Shown: piece by piece, positions 48,105 through 58,830 of the stretch
How positions within the stretch are numbered: position 1 is the stretch's first letter
How the letters are laid out: each line of letters starts with the position of its first letter
The notes under the pieces: model-generated
What the model saw: only the letters and a program-made list of their open reading frames with translations
Told to the model about the DNA's origin: nothing
Database searches by the model: none
Assembly (NCBI GenBank): GCA_001986395.2
Contig: MQVO02000014.1
Location: 620,001-684,000 of the forward strand
Source: Irpex lacteus
Lineage: Eukaryota > Basidiomycota > Agaricomycetes > Polyporales > Irpicaceae
Length of the DNA: 64,000 nucleotides
Reading direction: 5' to 3'
Made by a program: the position numbers and the translations under genes

Positions 48105-48113
48105 TCTTAGCTC
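48105..48113. repeat. Target-site duplication, left copy
   Basis: TCTTAGCTC directly abuts the left inverted repeat and is identical to 49013-49021 at the other end. One more matching base before it (C) is shared with the element end. Confidence 0.75.
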
Positions 48114-48165
48114 GGGCAAAGAGAAAGTGCCGCCTCCCGCTCACGCCTACCGCCCAGCGGCAGTG
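48114..48165 (+). repeat. Left terminal inverted repeat of the MULE-like element
   Basis: It begins GGGCAAAGAGAAAGTGCCGCC and ends AGCGGCAGTG. The reverse complement of 48961-49012 matches it with about six mismatches and no gaps. Confidence 0.75.
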
Positions 48166-48370
48166 CGTCTCCCGCTGAGCGGTACCCATCTCACTAGCGC
48201 TCTATATCCAACTTGTTCTCTACCTGTATCCGTGTTATCTATCACTCTTCCAGGGAGCATTTCTTTGCAGGTGAATTATACATTTCTTAAGGACGTGTAC
48301 GACGCTAATTGAGGACTTTGTAGTGTACATTGTGCAGCTCTCGCAGTGATCGCGGTTAGCAGGTCCACCA

Positions 48371-48438
48371 AGCGGGTCCCGCTCAAACGAGCGGGTCGAC
48401 CGAGCGGTCCCGCTCAGTCGAGCGGGTCCGCTTAGCGG
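48371..48438. repeat. Palindromic AGCGGG-rich block inside the MULE-like element
   Basis: About seven AGCGG or CCGCT units in alternating orientation (such as AGCGGGTCCCGCT) form overlapping palindromes. Related units lie beside the right inverted repeat. They could be transposase binding sites or a hairpin. Confidence 0.6.
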
Positions 48439-48960
48439 TCTATGTTCTTTTTTCAAGGTATATTACTGAATAATTATTAAGTAAATTAAATCCCTCTCCA
48501 GTGTGACTCGTGCAGCGAGTGTATGATTTACCCTTGGTACCTACTAGTAGGGTGCTTAAATGTGCACGGCAGCAGTTGAAGAACACCTCCAGAGAGTGCA
48601 GTTGAATTAGAATTGAATGACAGATAATAGCCAGTAAGAGGGTTTTTATGCTTCTTGTCGTATCTTGCGCTCGAACGCAATGATAACTCCTCCTTCCGGC
48701 ATTTGTGCAGCAGTGAGTCCAAGCCATCCACCAGCGTGAACGGTCTAAGTACCATGAAATTATACTCACTGCACAATATAAATAGTGTCGAAGGATGCCG
48801 CCGCAAAACGTTGCAATTCCATTTCGTTATGCAAACGACAGTAACTAGAATGCGCTGACAAATATATCTTCACAGGGACTTATATCTACTTATTAGGATA
48901 TATTCAGCAATATTTTTCATCTATCTCTACTGACCAAGCGGGCCCGCTAGGCGGGACAGA

Positions 48961-49012
48961 CACTGCCGCTTGGCGGTAGGCGTGAGCGGTAGGCGGCATT
49001 TCCTCCATGCCC
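48961..49012 (-). repeat. Right terminal inverted repeat of the MULE-like element
   Basis: Read on the minus strand it begins GGGCATGGAGGAAATGCCG and ends AGCGGCAGTG, the partner of 48114-48165. Confidence 0.75.
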
Positions 49013-49021
49013 TCTTAGCTC
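49013..49021. repeat. Target-site duplication, right copy
   Basis: TCTTAGCTC directly abuts the right inverted repeat, identical to 48105-48113. Confidence 0.75.
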
Positions 49022-49045
49022 TAATTTGAGCGTCATGAGGGGGTT

Positions 49046-49053
49046 TATAAATA
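49046..49053 (+). promoter_or_regulatory. TATA box of GNAT gene A
   Basis: TATAAATA lies 81 bp before the start codon at 49127 and 34 bp after the transposable element ends. GNAT gene B has an identical TATAAATA at the same relative place. Confidence 0.6.
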
Positions 49054-49126
49054 CTAATCTCATCCGACCTTGTCGTCCTCAACAGGAACACTTCCCAATA
49101 CGAAGCAGTATTAACGGTCTACTAAC

Positions 49127-50179
49127 ATGAAGATAACTGAGCCTGTGGTGCTGCGAAAGATGCATTTCGGTAAGATTTCTCTCTTCACCTTATTTCCTTG
49201 TCATTATCGTGTTCTGATGCATGTTCTTTGCGGGTCGACTATGTAGGTGATATCCCTACTGCGATTAAAGTAGCCGAAGAGGCACTCGTAGAGGATCCCT
49301 TGCAACATTATCTCCGTGATACTCCTGTCAGTGCAATACACCGTCCAGTCACGTATACAGAGTTATGACGCGTTCTCTCATGTCACGTAGGACGCCCATA
49401 CCGGCCTGTTCACTGAAGAGTGGAGGTTCGAAGTTGGCGTACATTTCAGTCAGACAGTCCGCAAAGGCCAAACGTTGGTTATCGGAGATCGTGACGTCGA
49501 TGCGATGGTCACTTAGTGAGTCAACAGCCGTTTTAGTTTGTATCCTCAGTTCTTACTGGACGTGAATGTTAGTAGGCCTGCCCATGAAATCGACGACGGT
49601 ATAGACGATATTGTGAAAGCTGTCATGCCGTTTGTTGGGGCCGTCCAGTCTCAGATGCTGAGTTCGCAGCAGAGAGAGGTGCGTTGTCCTCCATTATACC
49701 CGGGCGCATCTTTCTAGTTTGACGTGCCCGATCACAGAGAGCAGCTACGTTCGCGAAAGCTTTCCGAGAGGCGGTGGCCTCAGTCGGTGACAGAATAAAG
49801 GAGATGGTCCTGCTTTCTGGGCTTGTCACTCGTCCGGCGAAGCAAGGCCGTGGATATGGGTCAGCCTGCGTCACCGCAATCACAGATCTGGTACGTCTCT
49901 TCTACCAATGGCACATGGCTCGACTGAGGGGTCTCTGCTTGATACATAGGCGGACAAAGAAGGTCGAGCAACTTGGCTTGGCTCGAGTAATGTCGCCAAT
50001 AGGGGATTCTACGAGTCCCTGGGGTTCGTGGTTATCGCACAAATCACCTTGGGAGAGGATGATCCTACATGGAATGAGGCTCCTCTAGTATCGGATCTGG
50101 TACGTTGAGAGACCAGACAACCAATCGAGTTGTAACTGACTTTCGCGCTGCGTAGATGATCAGGGAGCCTCAAGCATAA
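49127..50179 (+). CDS. GNAT-family N-acetyltransferase, tandem copy A
   Basis: Starts MKITEPVVLRKMHFGDIPTA; the acetyl-CoA-binding motif A is visible as LLSGLVTRPAKQGRGYGSAC (Q-G-R-G-Y-G), followed by WLGSSNVANRGFYESLGFVV, motif B of the GNAT fold. It ends DLMIREPQA. This type transfers acetyl from acetyl-CoA to an amine; the substrate cannot be deduced. Five short introns are supported, including one that splits the Tyr codon of VTYRPAHE. The stop is TAA at 50177-50179. About 220 residues. Copy B at 50454-51524 has the same exon plan. The promoter abuts a Mutator-like element. Confidence 0.85.
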
Positions 50180-50371
50180 GTACATACCCCTACATACATC
50201 CATGTGGTATACAGAGCCAAATGCTACGCCGCAGCAGAAGCGCTGATGTATCTTATCACGAAATGTCACGCCGTTCTCTTTGGAAGTTACGAATGTACAG
50301 AATTCGGGTTTGCTTTCGTCACCCTGATATCCAAACACCCACCGTATAGACTCGGAGGAAGACTAAAGGGA

Positions 50372-50379
50372 TATAAATA
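50372..50379 (+). promoter_or_regulatory. TATA box of GNAT gene B
   Basis: TATAAATA lies about 82 bp before the start codon at 50454, matching the position in GNAT gene A. Confidence 0.6.
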
Positions 50380-50453
50380 CCGCGTTGTCGTCTACACCTG
50401 CAAGTACTACGCAGCATCTCCGTCCTACTAACTGGTAGATCCAGCGTATCAAT

Positions 50454-51524
50454 ATGAAGATAACCGAACCTGTAGTGGTGCGTAAGATGCGCTATGGTAA
50501 GTCCATTTACTCTCTTCCCCCTTCTTAATATGGCATTACGTCCTTACTGGGATGATTGTAGATGAAATACCTGAAGCACTTCGCATATATGAAGAGGCTT
50601 TCAAAGAGGACCCATTGGAACACTACATGAAAGATACTCCTGTGCGTATAGTTCAAATATTAACCATTCTTTAGATGCTCGTTCAAAACCTCTACGCTCT
50701 TTCTAGGATGCACACCCCGGTCGATATGAAGAACTGGAGAGGTTAGACAATAGCCTGCGATTTCCCCAAGCCGTTCGTAAAGGCCAGTTATTGGCTATTG
50801 GCGAGCACAAAGTTGATGCGTTTGTTACAGTGTAAGTTTAATTCGGATGGGTACGTATAGCCTCAGTTCCTTATGTGTACCGAACCTTTGATTTCACAGT
50901 ACACCTCCCCATGAGGTGGAAGACAATATAGATGGTATTATTAAGGTACTGATGCCGGTATTCGGGGCTATCTCGTCGCATATGCTCAGCCCACAGCAGA
51001 AGGAGGTGCGTCTGCTCACTTGAAACCTTGCCATACTCGTCTGACGCGGGGTACCTTGAACTACGATGAAAGAGAGCGACCACTTTCAAGAAGTCCTTCC
51101 GGGCAGCTAGAGAGGCAGTCGGTGACAGAGTCAAAGAGATGCTTGTACTCTCTGGAATTGTAACTCGCCCGGCGAAACAAGGCCGGGGATACGGCTCAGC
51201 TCTTGTGAGAGCAATCACAGACCGAGTATGGTTTCCACCAAGATACTTAAGAGGGATACAATTTCACCGAAGCTCACCTTTATTATAGGCAGATATAGAA
51301 GGTCGTGCGATCTGGCTTGGTTCGAGTAATGTGGCTAATAGAGGGTTCTATGAATTGTTTGGGTTCGTGGTTGTCGCGCAGGTGACGGTGGGAGAGTCTG
51401 ATCCCACCTGGAACGAGCCTCCGGTTGTGGTGGACTTGGTAGGTTGGGGAGCAGGCCCGCCGATTGATTACATGATATTCACTCACGTTTGTCGTTATAG
51501 ATGATTAGGGAGCCACGAACATAA
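50454..51524 (+). CDS. GNAT-family N-acetyltransferase, tandem copy B
   Basis: Starts MKITEPVVVRKMRYDEIPEA and shares with copy A the blocks DTPDAHPG, RKGQLLAIGEHKVDAFV, LVLSGIVTRPAKQGRGYGSA and WLGSSNVANRGFYELFGFVV, ending DLMIREPRT. The Q-G-R-G-Y-G pyrophosphate loop is intact. The same introns are present, so copies A and B arose by tandem duplication, including the TATA region. The 5' third (after RRY) and the middle helix are most diverged, which could mean different substrates (inference). The stop is TAA at 51522-51524. Confidence 0.85.
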
Positions 51525-51898
51525 CGAAATGACACAGCAGCCGCGATTGAACTTGAAAAGTTCGAACCACAACTGGTGATAGCTCTTTGATCACACCAGG
51601 CATATATCGCGCACACGAATTATATACATACGCAATAACACCAGATGCGTACATAGCCATGTATATACCAGTTCCAGTTCTGAGTACGATAAACTGAAAG
51701 TAGTACAAGGACTGAATAAACGGTTTTTCTAAGTTCATCATGAGCGCTCATTTCCGCCGCCCAGAATCACTCCCCTCGGTTTCTGCCGGGCACCCTTTCT
51801 AAATGTTTCCGCGCCAAATTGCGTAGAGTCTTCACGTTTCCGTCACCGTCACACCGACCTACTTAGACCTCTCCTCGCTGTCCTCGCCGGTGGCCAAG
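51525..51898. other. Intergenic region, GNAT gene B to TOM20
   Basis: About 375 bp with the GNAT B 3' flank and the TOM20 promoter; nothing else was seen. Confidence 0.6.
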
Positions 51899-52738
51899 AT
51901 GTCTTCTTCCAACTCCCGAACATGGTCGGCCCTTACTATTGCTGGTGTTACCATCGCCAGCGGTGTCCTCGCATACGCCGTCTACTTTGACTACAAGCGG
52001 CGGAATGACGCGGACTTCCGCAAGAAATTGCGTACGTCGTTGTTATAAGGCCACAATGCAGTGAGCACAGGTGCTGACTGTGGTTTAATTAAATGCACAG
52101 GTAAGGAGAAGAAACGTGTGCAAAAGGCCGCTGCTGCAGCGAAACCCAGTGTCAACGTGTCCGCCGACGAGCTTCGCGCTGCTATTGCGAAGATCCGGAG
52201 CGAGGAGATACCTGAGATTGGTCCGGAGAGGGAAGCGTACTTCATGCAGAATGTTGGCATTGGAGAGCAACTATGCACACAGGGTACGTGCAACGCTACA
52301 TCAATAACAGCTCGTGTGGCTAATAAAATTGCTGTACAGGCCCTGTTGCTGCCCTCCCAGCTGCCATGTCATTCTTTAGGGCACTTCGCGTCTACCCATC
52401 ACCTGTAGAGCTTATTATGATTTACCAGAAGACAGTTCCAGAGGAGGTATTCCAAGTAAGTGCATCAACGACTTGCATGCAGAGATAGGCGTTGCTTACA
52501 CCAATTATAGCTGATCGTCGAAATGACCAACTTGGATGTGAGTAACAGTTCTGCTCCCGAGCAGGAAGTTGTAAAGCAGGAAGAGAAGGAGGAAGAGCAG
52601 CCGAAGCTCGCCGCCGACTCACAGGAGGAGGATGAGGCACCCGAGACAAGTCCAGAGAGGAGCGGTCCTCCATCTGAGACATCGTCGCAAGACTGGGACC
52701 GTCTTACCGATACTGGCAGTCAGAGCTTTACAGCCTAA
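51899..52738 (+). CDS. TOM20: Mitochondrial import receptor subunit Tom20
   Basis: Starts MSSSNSRTWSALTIAGVTIA; a single N-terminal membrane anchor (ALTIAGVTIASGVLAYAVYF) is followed by DYKRRNDADFRKKLRKEKKR, the conserved start of Tom20. The receptor domain shows ALRVYPSPVELIMIYQKTVP and EEVFQLIVEMTNLD, then a long acidic, Ser/Pro-rich tail ending SSQDWDRLTDTGSQSFTA. Tom20 sits in the outer mitochondrial membrane and binds presequences. Four introns. The stop is TAA at 52736-52738 if the last exon is read straight through; the acidic tail is longer than in most Tom20 proteins and contains donor-like sites in phase with a downstream MYND/SET frame (see the next gene). Confidence 0.9.
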
Positions 52739-53054
52739 AATCCCTACACTACTACCTCCTAATCTTGCTTGCGGTGTCTCTGACTTCTCCCTTGATTGCT
52801 TGTTCTCGGTGCATCGCTCTCTTGCACGTCACGTCACTCCACCCCTGCTCCGTATCTGCCTACACATAACTGTTTCTGTCTATATCTTTCGACGATCTGT
52901 TTCAGTTCTAATGCAATACCTTCTTTCGCATATCCTCGACAAATCTTCTGTACGGAATCTAGGCTCAAGCTCTTGCTTCAGGTGAGCTTTTAGTTCGTGA
53001 GGAGTTGTAGAAAGTCAGATGAGCTAAGGCATATTCTCATTCCTTGACATTTAG
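52739..53054 (+). other. Region between TOM20 stop and the SET/MYND frame
   Basis: About 316 bp, C/T-rich like a 3' UTR. It contains a consensus intron at 52982-53054 (GTGAGC to TTTAG, 73 nt), so it is probably transcribed with the SET exons. A possible 19-nt mini-exon (52963-52981) lies between an AG and that donor. Confidence 0.5.
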
Positions 53055-54475
53055 GCTACTACGATTTCTTCCCTGCAAAAGCATTCAATGTTTCAGTACA
53101 AGACCGAGACAACAAGAAAATCCTCGTTGCAGACAAGGACTTTGAAACCGGTGACGTCATATACACGGTAAGAATATACTGAACCCTCTTGTGGGTCGGG
53201 TCAATAACGTGCTCTGCCGTTTGAAAACAGGAAAAACCTGTTGTTGTCGCCTTGGACCCTGACTTGCAAGAGGCTGGCACACACTGTACTCACTGCTTCC
53301 GTCTCGTGCACCAAGCTGACGCTGTCTCGAGCGACAAGGACCCGCTTCACGCTGTCTATTGCTCTCAAGAGTGCCTGACAAAGTCCAAAATCCAATCCCA
53401 CCGATGCTTGTTCCTGCCGGAGTCCTTGCTTCCCCCTGAAATTGACCAGTCACAATCGACATCAAACACAGAAGCTCGCTATGAGGGTCAGCAAGCCTTT
53501 GCCAAGTATCTCAAGGAGTCCAAGAAAACCCACCCTCTCCTCGTTGCGCGGTTCGCTGCCAGACAAATAGCTACGGAAATTGCCAAGTTGACAGAGCAAG
53601 TCACTAAACAGACAGATGACAATTTGGATTTGCCAGGCTACGTAGAAAAGGGAGGCCCCGAGTACGCGCTTGGTGACCATTTCGAGAGGTTGCGCTATGT
53701 CGATGCTCCTGTGCCAGAGGAAGAGACGAAGGTCATCCAGGGAGTATTCAGCAATTCGCTGCCTGGCTTGGACGAGTTCTTGACCGATGAGAGACATGCA
53801 ATCATGCTCTCGAAGGTTGCTCACAATGCGATTGGTATCACTTTCTCTGGTGGAAGGGATGATAGGGTAGGTGCTTAGTTAATTAGAGATTTATATACAG
53901 GACTAACCGTACTCGACAGCCCGTTTTCCATGAACGCCCTGAAGACCAGGAGCGCACCCGCACACCTTACGGCACTAGCCGTCAAGTTGGTAGCGGAGTT
54001 TACCTCGTTTCTGCATACGTGAGTATCCTACAGTCGCACCCTTACGATTTATGAGCCTCGTATGACTAACTTCGTCAATTTTGCTTAGCTTGGCCACTCA
54101 TGCGACCCGTCTGCCAAACCTGCCTTCAAGAACGGCACCTCCGAGCTTCACCTCGTTGCCACCCGCCCCATCAAGAAAGGCGATGAGCTCACGATGTCCT
54201 ACGTTGATGTCACCCAGCACGAGAACGAAACCGCCGAGGAAGCCAGACGCCGTCGTCGCTTCGAGCTCGCGCGCGGTTGGCGGTTCAAGTGCGAGTGTGC
54301 GAAGTGTGTCGCTGAGGCTGCGCATGCTCCTGAGAGCGCCGCAGCGGAGAACTTGGGCGTGGAAAAGGACGAGTCGAGGTTGGAGTCGAGTGTTGAGAGG
54401 TTCGTGTCCGGCCAGAGCTTGGGTGGATCCGCCACGGTGGCGAGTGTCGGAGCTGCCGAGAGTGAGACCGATTAG
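53055..54475 (+). CDS. MYND-finger / SET-domain protein (SMYD/Set5-like), 5' end unresolved, possible TOM20 fusion
   Basis: From the acceptor at 53054 the frame reads GYYDFFPAKAF and KKILVADKDFETGDVIYTEK, the start of a SET domain, then a MYND zinc finger (CTHCFRLVHQADAV and YCSQECL, with a later His and Cys), an inserted helical region, the SET core YLVSAYLGHSCDPSAKPAF and ELHLVATRPIKKGDELTMSY, and a post-SET Cys cluster (FKCECAKC). Such split-SET proteins are lysine methyltransferases. No in-frame ATG precedes the MYND finger and a stop (TGA 53045-53047) closes the unspliced frame upstream, so an upstream exon is required. TOM20's last exon offers donors in the right phase. The stop is at 54473-54475. 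Confidence 0.85.
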
Positions 54476-55384
54476 AACAAGACAGAGGGGAGAAGGCCAA
54501 AAATGCTCGAAATATATCGAGACGAACAATGACATGGTGCAAGTCAGCCACCCCTCGGATCGTTGGCTTTGCCTAACCTTAACTAGAAGTACGTAGCGTA
54601 GCGTAGTAGTTGCACGTAATATTCCATATCTCCGTTCAGTAACATGCAGTCCTTGATTAATACGAGACTGCATCAGTCCAAAAAAGCAGGTGTTTTTGTT
54701 TCGTCGGTGTCTTGGCACGAGGATACTGTCCAACACAGCGAAGAAAATCGGTTGCATTCAAATATGTCAGAAGCTACTGCTACATACAACACAGAAGATG
54801 TCACAACTTCGTGGTTGAAGACATAATGTTAGGTGATAGTGAATGAGAAACTCGGGGCAACAGACACGAAATTAGCTACGATGTCTACTATAAAATGCGA
54901 AGGAAAACAGAGTGAAGGAAGTCGAAAGCTGCTGATGAGTGACAGAAGAGGAAAGTAAAAACAGCTACACTACATTATACATGACACAGCAGCACAACAA
55001 AGAGCTTGGAGCACAAGAGGGGGTCGCAGTACAGATAGATATTGAACGCCAATGAGCTGAAATGTGTGACGAGGGGATGATAGGATATCGTTCGGTTGTG
55101 ATTGTGACGGGAGAAGCGGGAGAAAGCGTGTTGAGACGGATGTGAGGATGTGTGAATGGGAGACTTGGATTGAGGGGTACCCCGGAACAGCGTTTGGTAT
55201 GAATTACAATGCAGTACAACATCGACAACAAGCGAGCGCATGGAAGATTAGAAGGTAGAAGGTGGTAAAGTAATGAGGAAACTAGAACGGTCGATTCGTT
55301 ACACGGGTACAACATTTCGGTTCGTGCTTAGCTTGTTCACGCAAGACTTCGCCACATACCTAGATGGAAATCGATCACGATTAG
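54476..55384. other. Convergent 3' region, SET/MYND gene and Cys-motif gene
   Basis: About 900 bp between two gene ends; only short frames and no recognisable feature. Confidence 0.6.
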
Positions 55385-58278
55385 TCACTTTAGCAATGGA
55401 AAACATAAGGGAAGAGACTCGCCATCACCAGGTATCTCACTGCGTTTCTGCAGAATCTTCAACGCGCGTTGCAAACTCCTCGGACCAACCTCAGCCTCAG
55501 GCTTCGACAGCTCCTCATCTTCATCATCCACATCGTCGTCTTCAGTCGTAAAGTCAAGCGCACCGGGGTCCAGCGATCTTCGGCGGTCGCGCTCTGCGTA
55601 AGATGCACGGCGCATGGCGGCCGAGGATACCTTGTCTGAGGCTTCAGCGGCAACCTTGGGTTGATATGAAGCAGCGTTGGCCGGTTTCCTGTCACCGCCT
55701 AAGGGGCCAATGGGTATAGGCAGCGACCGTGCAACAGACGTATCGTTGGACCAGAAACCTGTGAAAATACGACATTCACATCAGCCTGTTTCCAGGCTTA
55801 ACAGACAGACGGCACTCACCATTCGTCGCAGACTCCTCCTCCTGTGCACTATCTTCATCCCCCGACTCATCATAATACGCCGGACCATCCGTCGCCGAGC
55901 TCTCATCCTCTTCTTGAATATCCGACGACAGTTGCTGCTGCTTCTGCGACTTCTGCCTCGCGACGAACGTCCGCCACGCACTCGAATCCTTCTTCCACGC
56001 GCTCCGATGACTAGGCGTGCTCGCCGCGACGAGCTTGAGGATCTCCGCCTCGTGCGGATCCGTCACTTCTTCCTCTGCCTCTCTGAACTCGCGAGGCTCC
56101 CCGTCGATGTCGATCGCCCGTCGCTTCACTTCGCCATCAACAGAAACAGGCGAGAGGACTGTTTCCCTTGAAGTAGGGGCGGTAGTGCCTTGCGGTCTTG
56201 CTGAGCGATCGTCGGAGGCTGTATGGCGTGGGGGAGGACGGACAATAGAAGGTAGAGGTAGGGAGGCTGGACGTAAGGCGGAGAACGACGACGGCAGACC
56301 AGACCAGCTGGCGTGTCGACGTGAAGAACCCCGACGGGGAGCACGAGCAGGCTCGGCGATTGGTGTTTCCGGCTGAGAAGGTGCGGGTGATGCCTCAATA
56401 GGGACATCAACCTCGTCCTCGGGGCTCTCATTATCCATATCAAAGACGGCCTCTATGCGGTCACGATGAACGATTCAGATGAATGTTCATGTGTAGATAA
56501 CAAAACATGTAAACTTACCCTCCGTCTTCGGCCTCTTACCACCGTTCGTCTTCGGCTTCTCAGATGCGATAATGGTCACATCAGGCTTGACATCGAACGT
56601 GACCTTGCGTTTACTCTTCGGAGTCGTAGGCGGTGCAGTCTGCTCCCCGGCGGGCTTATCACCCTCTTCAGGCTTAGGACTATCCTTCGCCGAAGTCGTA
56701 GCAGCACCACTGGTATCAACCTCGGGCTTCGGTTTCTTGATCGCGCTTTTACCCGCGCGAGGAGAGCGGCCATGAGGAGGAACGATCTTTGGGCTGCTGG
56801 GGCTTGGGGGAATATCACTCGTTTCGTCTTCTTCCGGCACAGTAACCGGTACCTCCGGTTCCCTGTTCTGGACGTGCGCTCCGATGTCCATCATGTACTT
56901 GAAGCTGGTGGCAATGTCCAGCGACTCGTCCATGTTTCGTCGGTACGCCTCGCGAATTTCCGCCTCTCCGTTGATCGGCATGCCTAACGTCTGAGAGGAG
57001 GCGGTAGACGGGGACGCGTTACGTGTCGTAGATGAGCGCGAAGATGACTGAGGACGAGCCTCGTCCTGCGAGGTTGACCCATTACGTGAATCCATGGCTT
57101 GGTGCAAAGACGAGGTCGCGAGTGAGGCAGATAATGCGGACACCGCTGGAGCGGACGTGGCTACTGATGTCCGCGGTGGAGGTGCCGCGGTAGGCATGAA
57201 GTCCTTGACGCGCACAGACGCGGAAAGCCCATTGACTGCAGAGTCGCTGTGTTTACCACTGGTCCGTCTTGGGCGGGCTGGCCTTCCCTTGGCGCTCGCG
57301 CTCTCGATGCTTTCCACGCCGGCTTTGAACGTCGACCATATGCTTTCCACGTCTTGCTTGAGCTTAGCTTCGGCCTGCTTCAATTGCGCTACTTTCTCTT
57401 CCACGACTTTCCTGAGCTGCTCTTCAGCATCCGCCCGAAGCTTCTCGGACTCAGCAGTTGCTAATGCGGATAAATGAACGAACACAGGATGCGACGGAGT
57501 AAATGGTGGCGGTGGGAAAAGCGTTGGAATGTGGGGAAGTATGCTCCGAGGTGTAGACGGAACTTCCGGACTGGAAGGTGGTGGCGTCACGTAATAGGTT
57601 TCAATCCCTGATGATGGAGGTTGAGTTGACGGAAGCACGATACGGAAGGGCTTCGAATATGCTGGCGAAGTCTTGGTCTCTTCGATTGCCCGTCCGCTCT
57701 GTAATAGGTTACAATGTTAGTATACCATCGGCACCAAAAATGGTCCAGTCCCAGAGACCGGAATAATTACGACAATGGAATGTGAATGAGCGTGTGCACG
57801 TACCAAACAGTTACTGGAGACCTGCACCCAGCCATTTGAACCCCCAAGGATTTCACTTTCGGCCCAATCATCCCTAGGCAGTATCGGGCCTTCTCCACCG
57901 TCCACTTCTGGTAACACAACCTGTGATATACGATAAACCACAGTCGAGCAGACGAGACATGTGAGGGTTATATATCGAGTTGTTTCTGGGGTATTAGCAT
58001 CCTTGTGTTGGATGCGAGGACCGCGATGACGAATGGTCAACTGGGTATGCGCCTGGTCGAGTCAAAACGATGTCATCGCCGTGGTCAGTAATCGGAAAAA
58101 CACGGCAATAAGAGCAGCTACGCACTACGTCGATACCAGTTTCGCCGACATATACGCTCGTGAATCCGTCCTCTCCAGCGACCTCCGGGGAATTAATGTT
58201 CGAGGGCGCGGGTGAGGTCTTGAGCTGCACGTTGAGGCATTTGCAGCTATAGATAGTGTGATGGCCACTGTCGGCCAT
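55385..58278 (-). CDS. Uncharacterised protein with Cys-pair N-terminus and long disordered tail
   Basis: The start MADSGHHTIYSCKCLNVQLK and the second exon's TTRYITLTCLVCSTVVYRIS give a CxC and a CxxC that could bind one metal. Between them lies VYVGETGID joined to LTIRHRGPR, and after them LPRDDWAESEILGGSNGWVQ. The middle has a predicted coiled coil (ADAEEQLRKVVEEKVAQLKQ onwards), then Ser/Pro-rich disordered sequence, REAYRRNMDESLDIATSFKY, Lys-rich and acidic stretches, a short block FWSNDTSVARSLPIPIG and ASYQPKVAAEASDKVSS. The layout seems to be conserved in mushrooms, but I do not recognise a function. Stop at 55385-55387; introns include 57994-58130 (approximately). The N-terminal zinc-ribbon-like fold is inference. 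Confidence 0.75.
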
Positions 58279-58830
58279 GTCGTTATGAACAATGAGCAAT
58301 ATTTGAAGACACGGCGGGGGTGCGGGTGGTGGTGGTTGGGGTAGAAGACGAGGGTGGAATGTGGCCCGAGCCTTGCGGTCGTTAATACGAAGACAAATCG
58401 AGCGAGAAGCGTCAGTAGGCAGAGGCTGTAGGTAATAGGGGGCACACACAAAAATATCAACAGTTTTACCACGGTCTCGGTTGCGCTAGTTCGGTCCGGA
58501 TGTATTTATTTAATCGCTATTTAATCTGCAGCATACTCGAATCGTCTGCACAAACTCGTCAAATTGTCTGCAAATGCTGCTCTCCGTTGCCAGGATGAGG
58601 AAGCCCGTCGCTCTCTCTCGGACTCTCATCTGAACACCGCTCGCATTCACCTGCATCCATGCGATCGTCCTCCTCTCCTTTGGGGTTCTCACGTAAATCC
58701 ACCTCAGCACACATGCAAGGATGGTACACACAACATGTCATAAGAAGCCTATTAGCAGCGTGTGTTCCGGCCGTAAAGCCCACTACAAACGTCACCCAGT
58801 TGCCACGATAAATCTCCGCAAAGCCGTAAT
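58279..58830. other. Intergenic region, Cys-motif gene promoter to CLPTM1 3' end
   Basis: About 550 bp; holds the promoter of the Cys-motif gene and the 3' flank of CLPTM1. No other gene was seen. Confidence 0.6.

Larger units (their letters stand above)
48114..49012. mobile_element. Non-autonomous Mutator-like element (MULE MITE-like), 899 bp
   Basis: The element has 52-bp terminal inverted repeats matching at about 46 of 52 positions, both starting GGGCA, and is flanked by a perfect 9-bp direct repeat, TCTTAGCTC. Long inverted ends with a 9-bp target duplication fit the Mutator superfamily; hAT elements make 8 bp. No transposase reading frame is inside, so it depends on an enzyme elsewhere. 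The interior is A/T-rich apart from a palindromic AGCGGG-rich block near 48371-48438 and subterminal AGCGGG motifs. It sits between DJ-1 copy B and the first GNAT gene, ending 34 bp before that gene's TATA box. Confidence 0.75.

Noticed and set aside
48440..48769. A 109-codon minus-strand frame inside the Mutator-like element
   Set aside because: No transposase motif; composition is that of a random A/T-rich interior.
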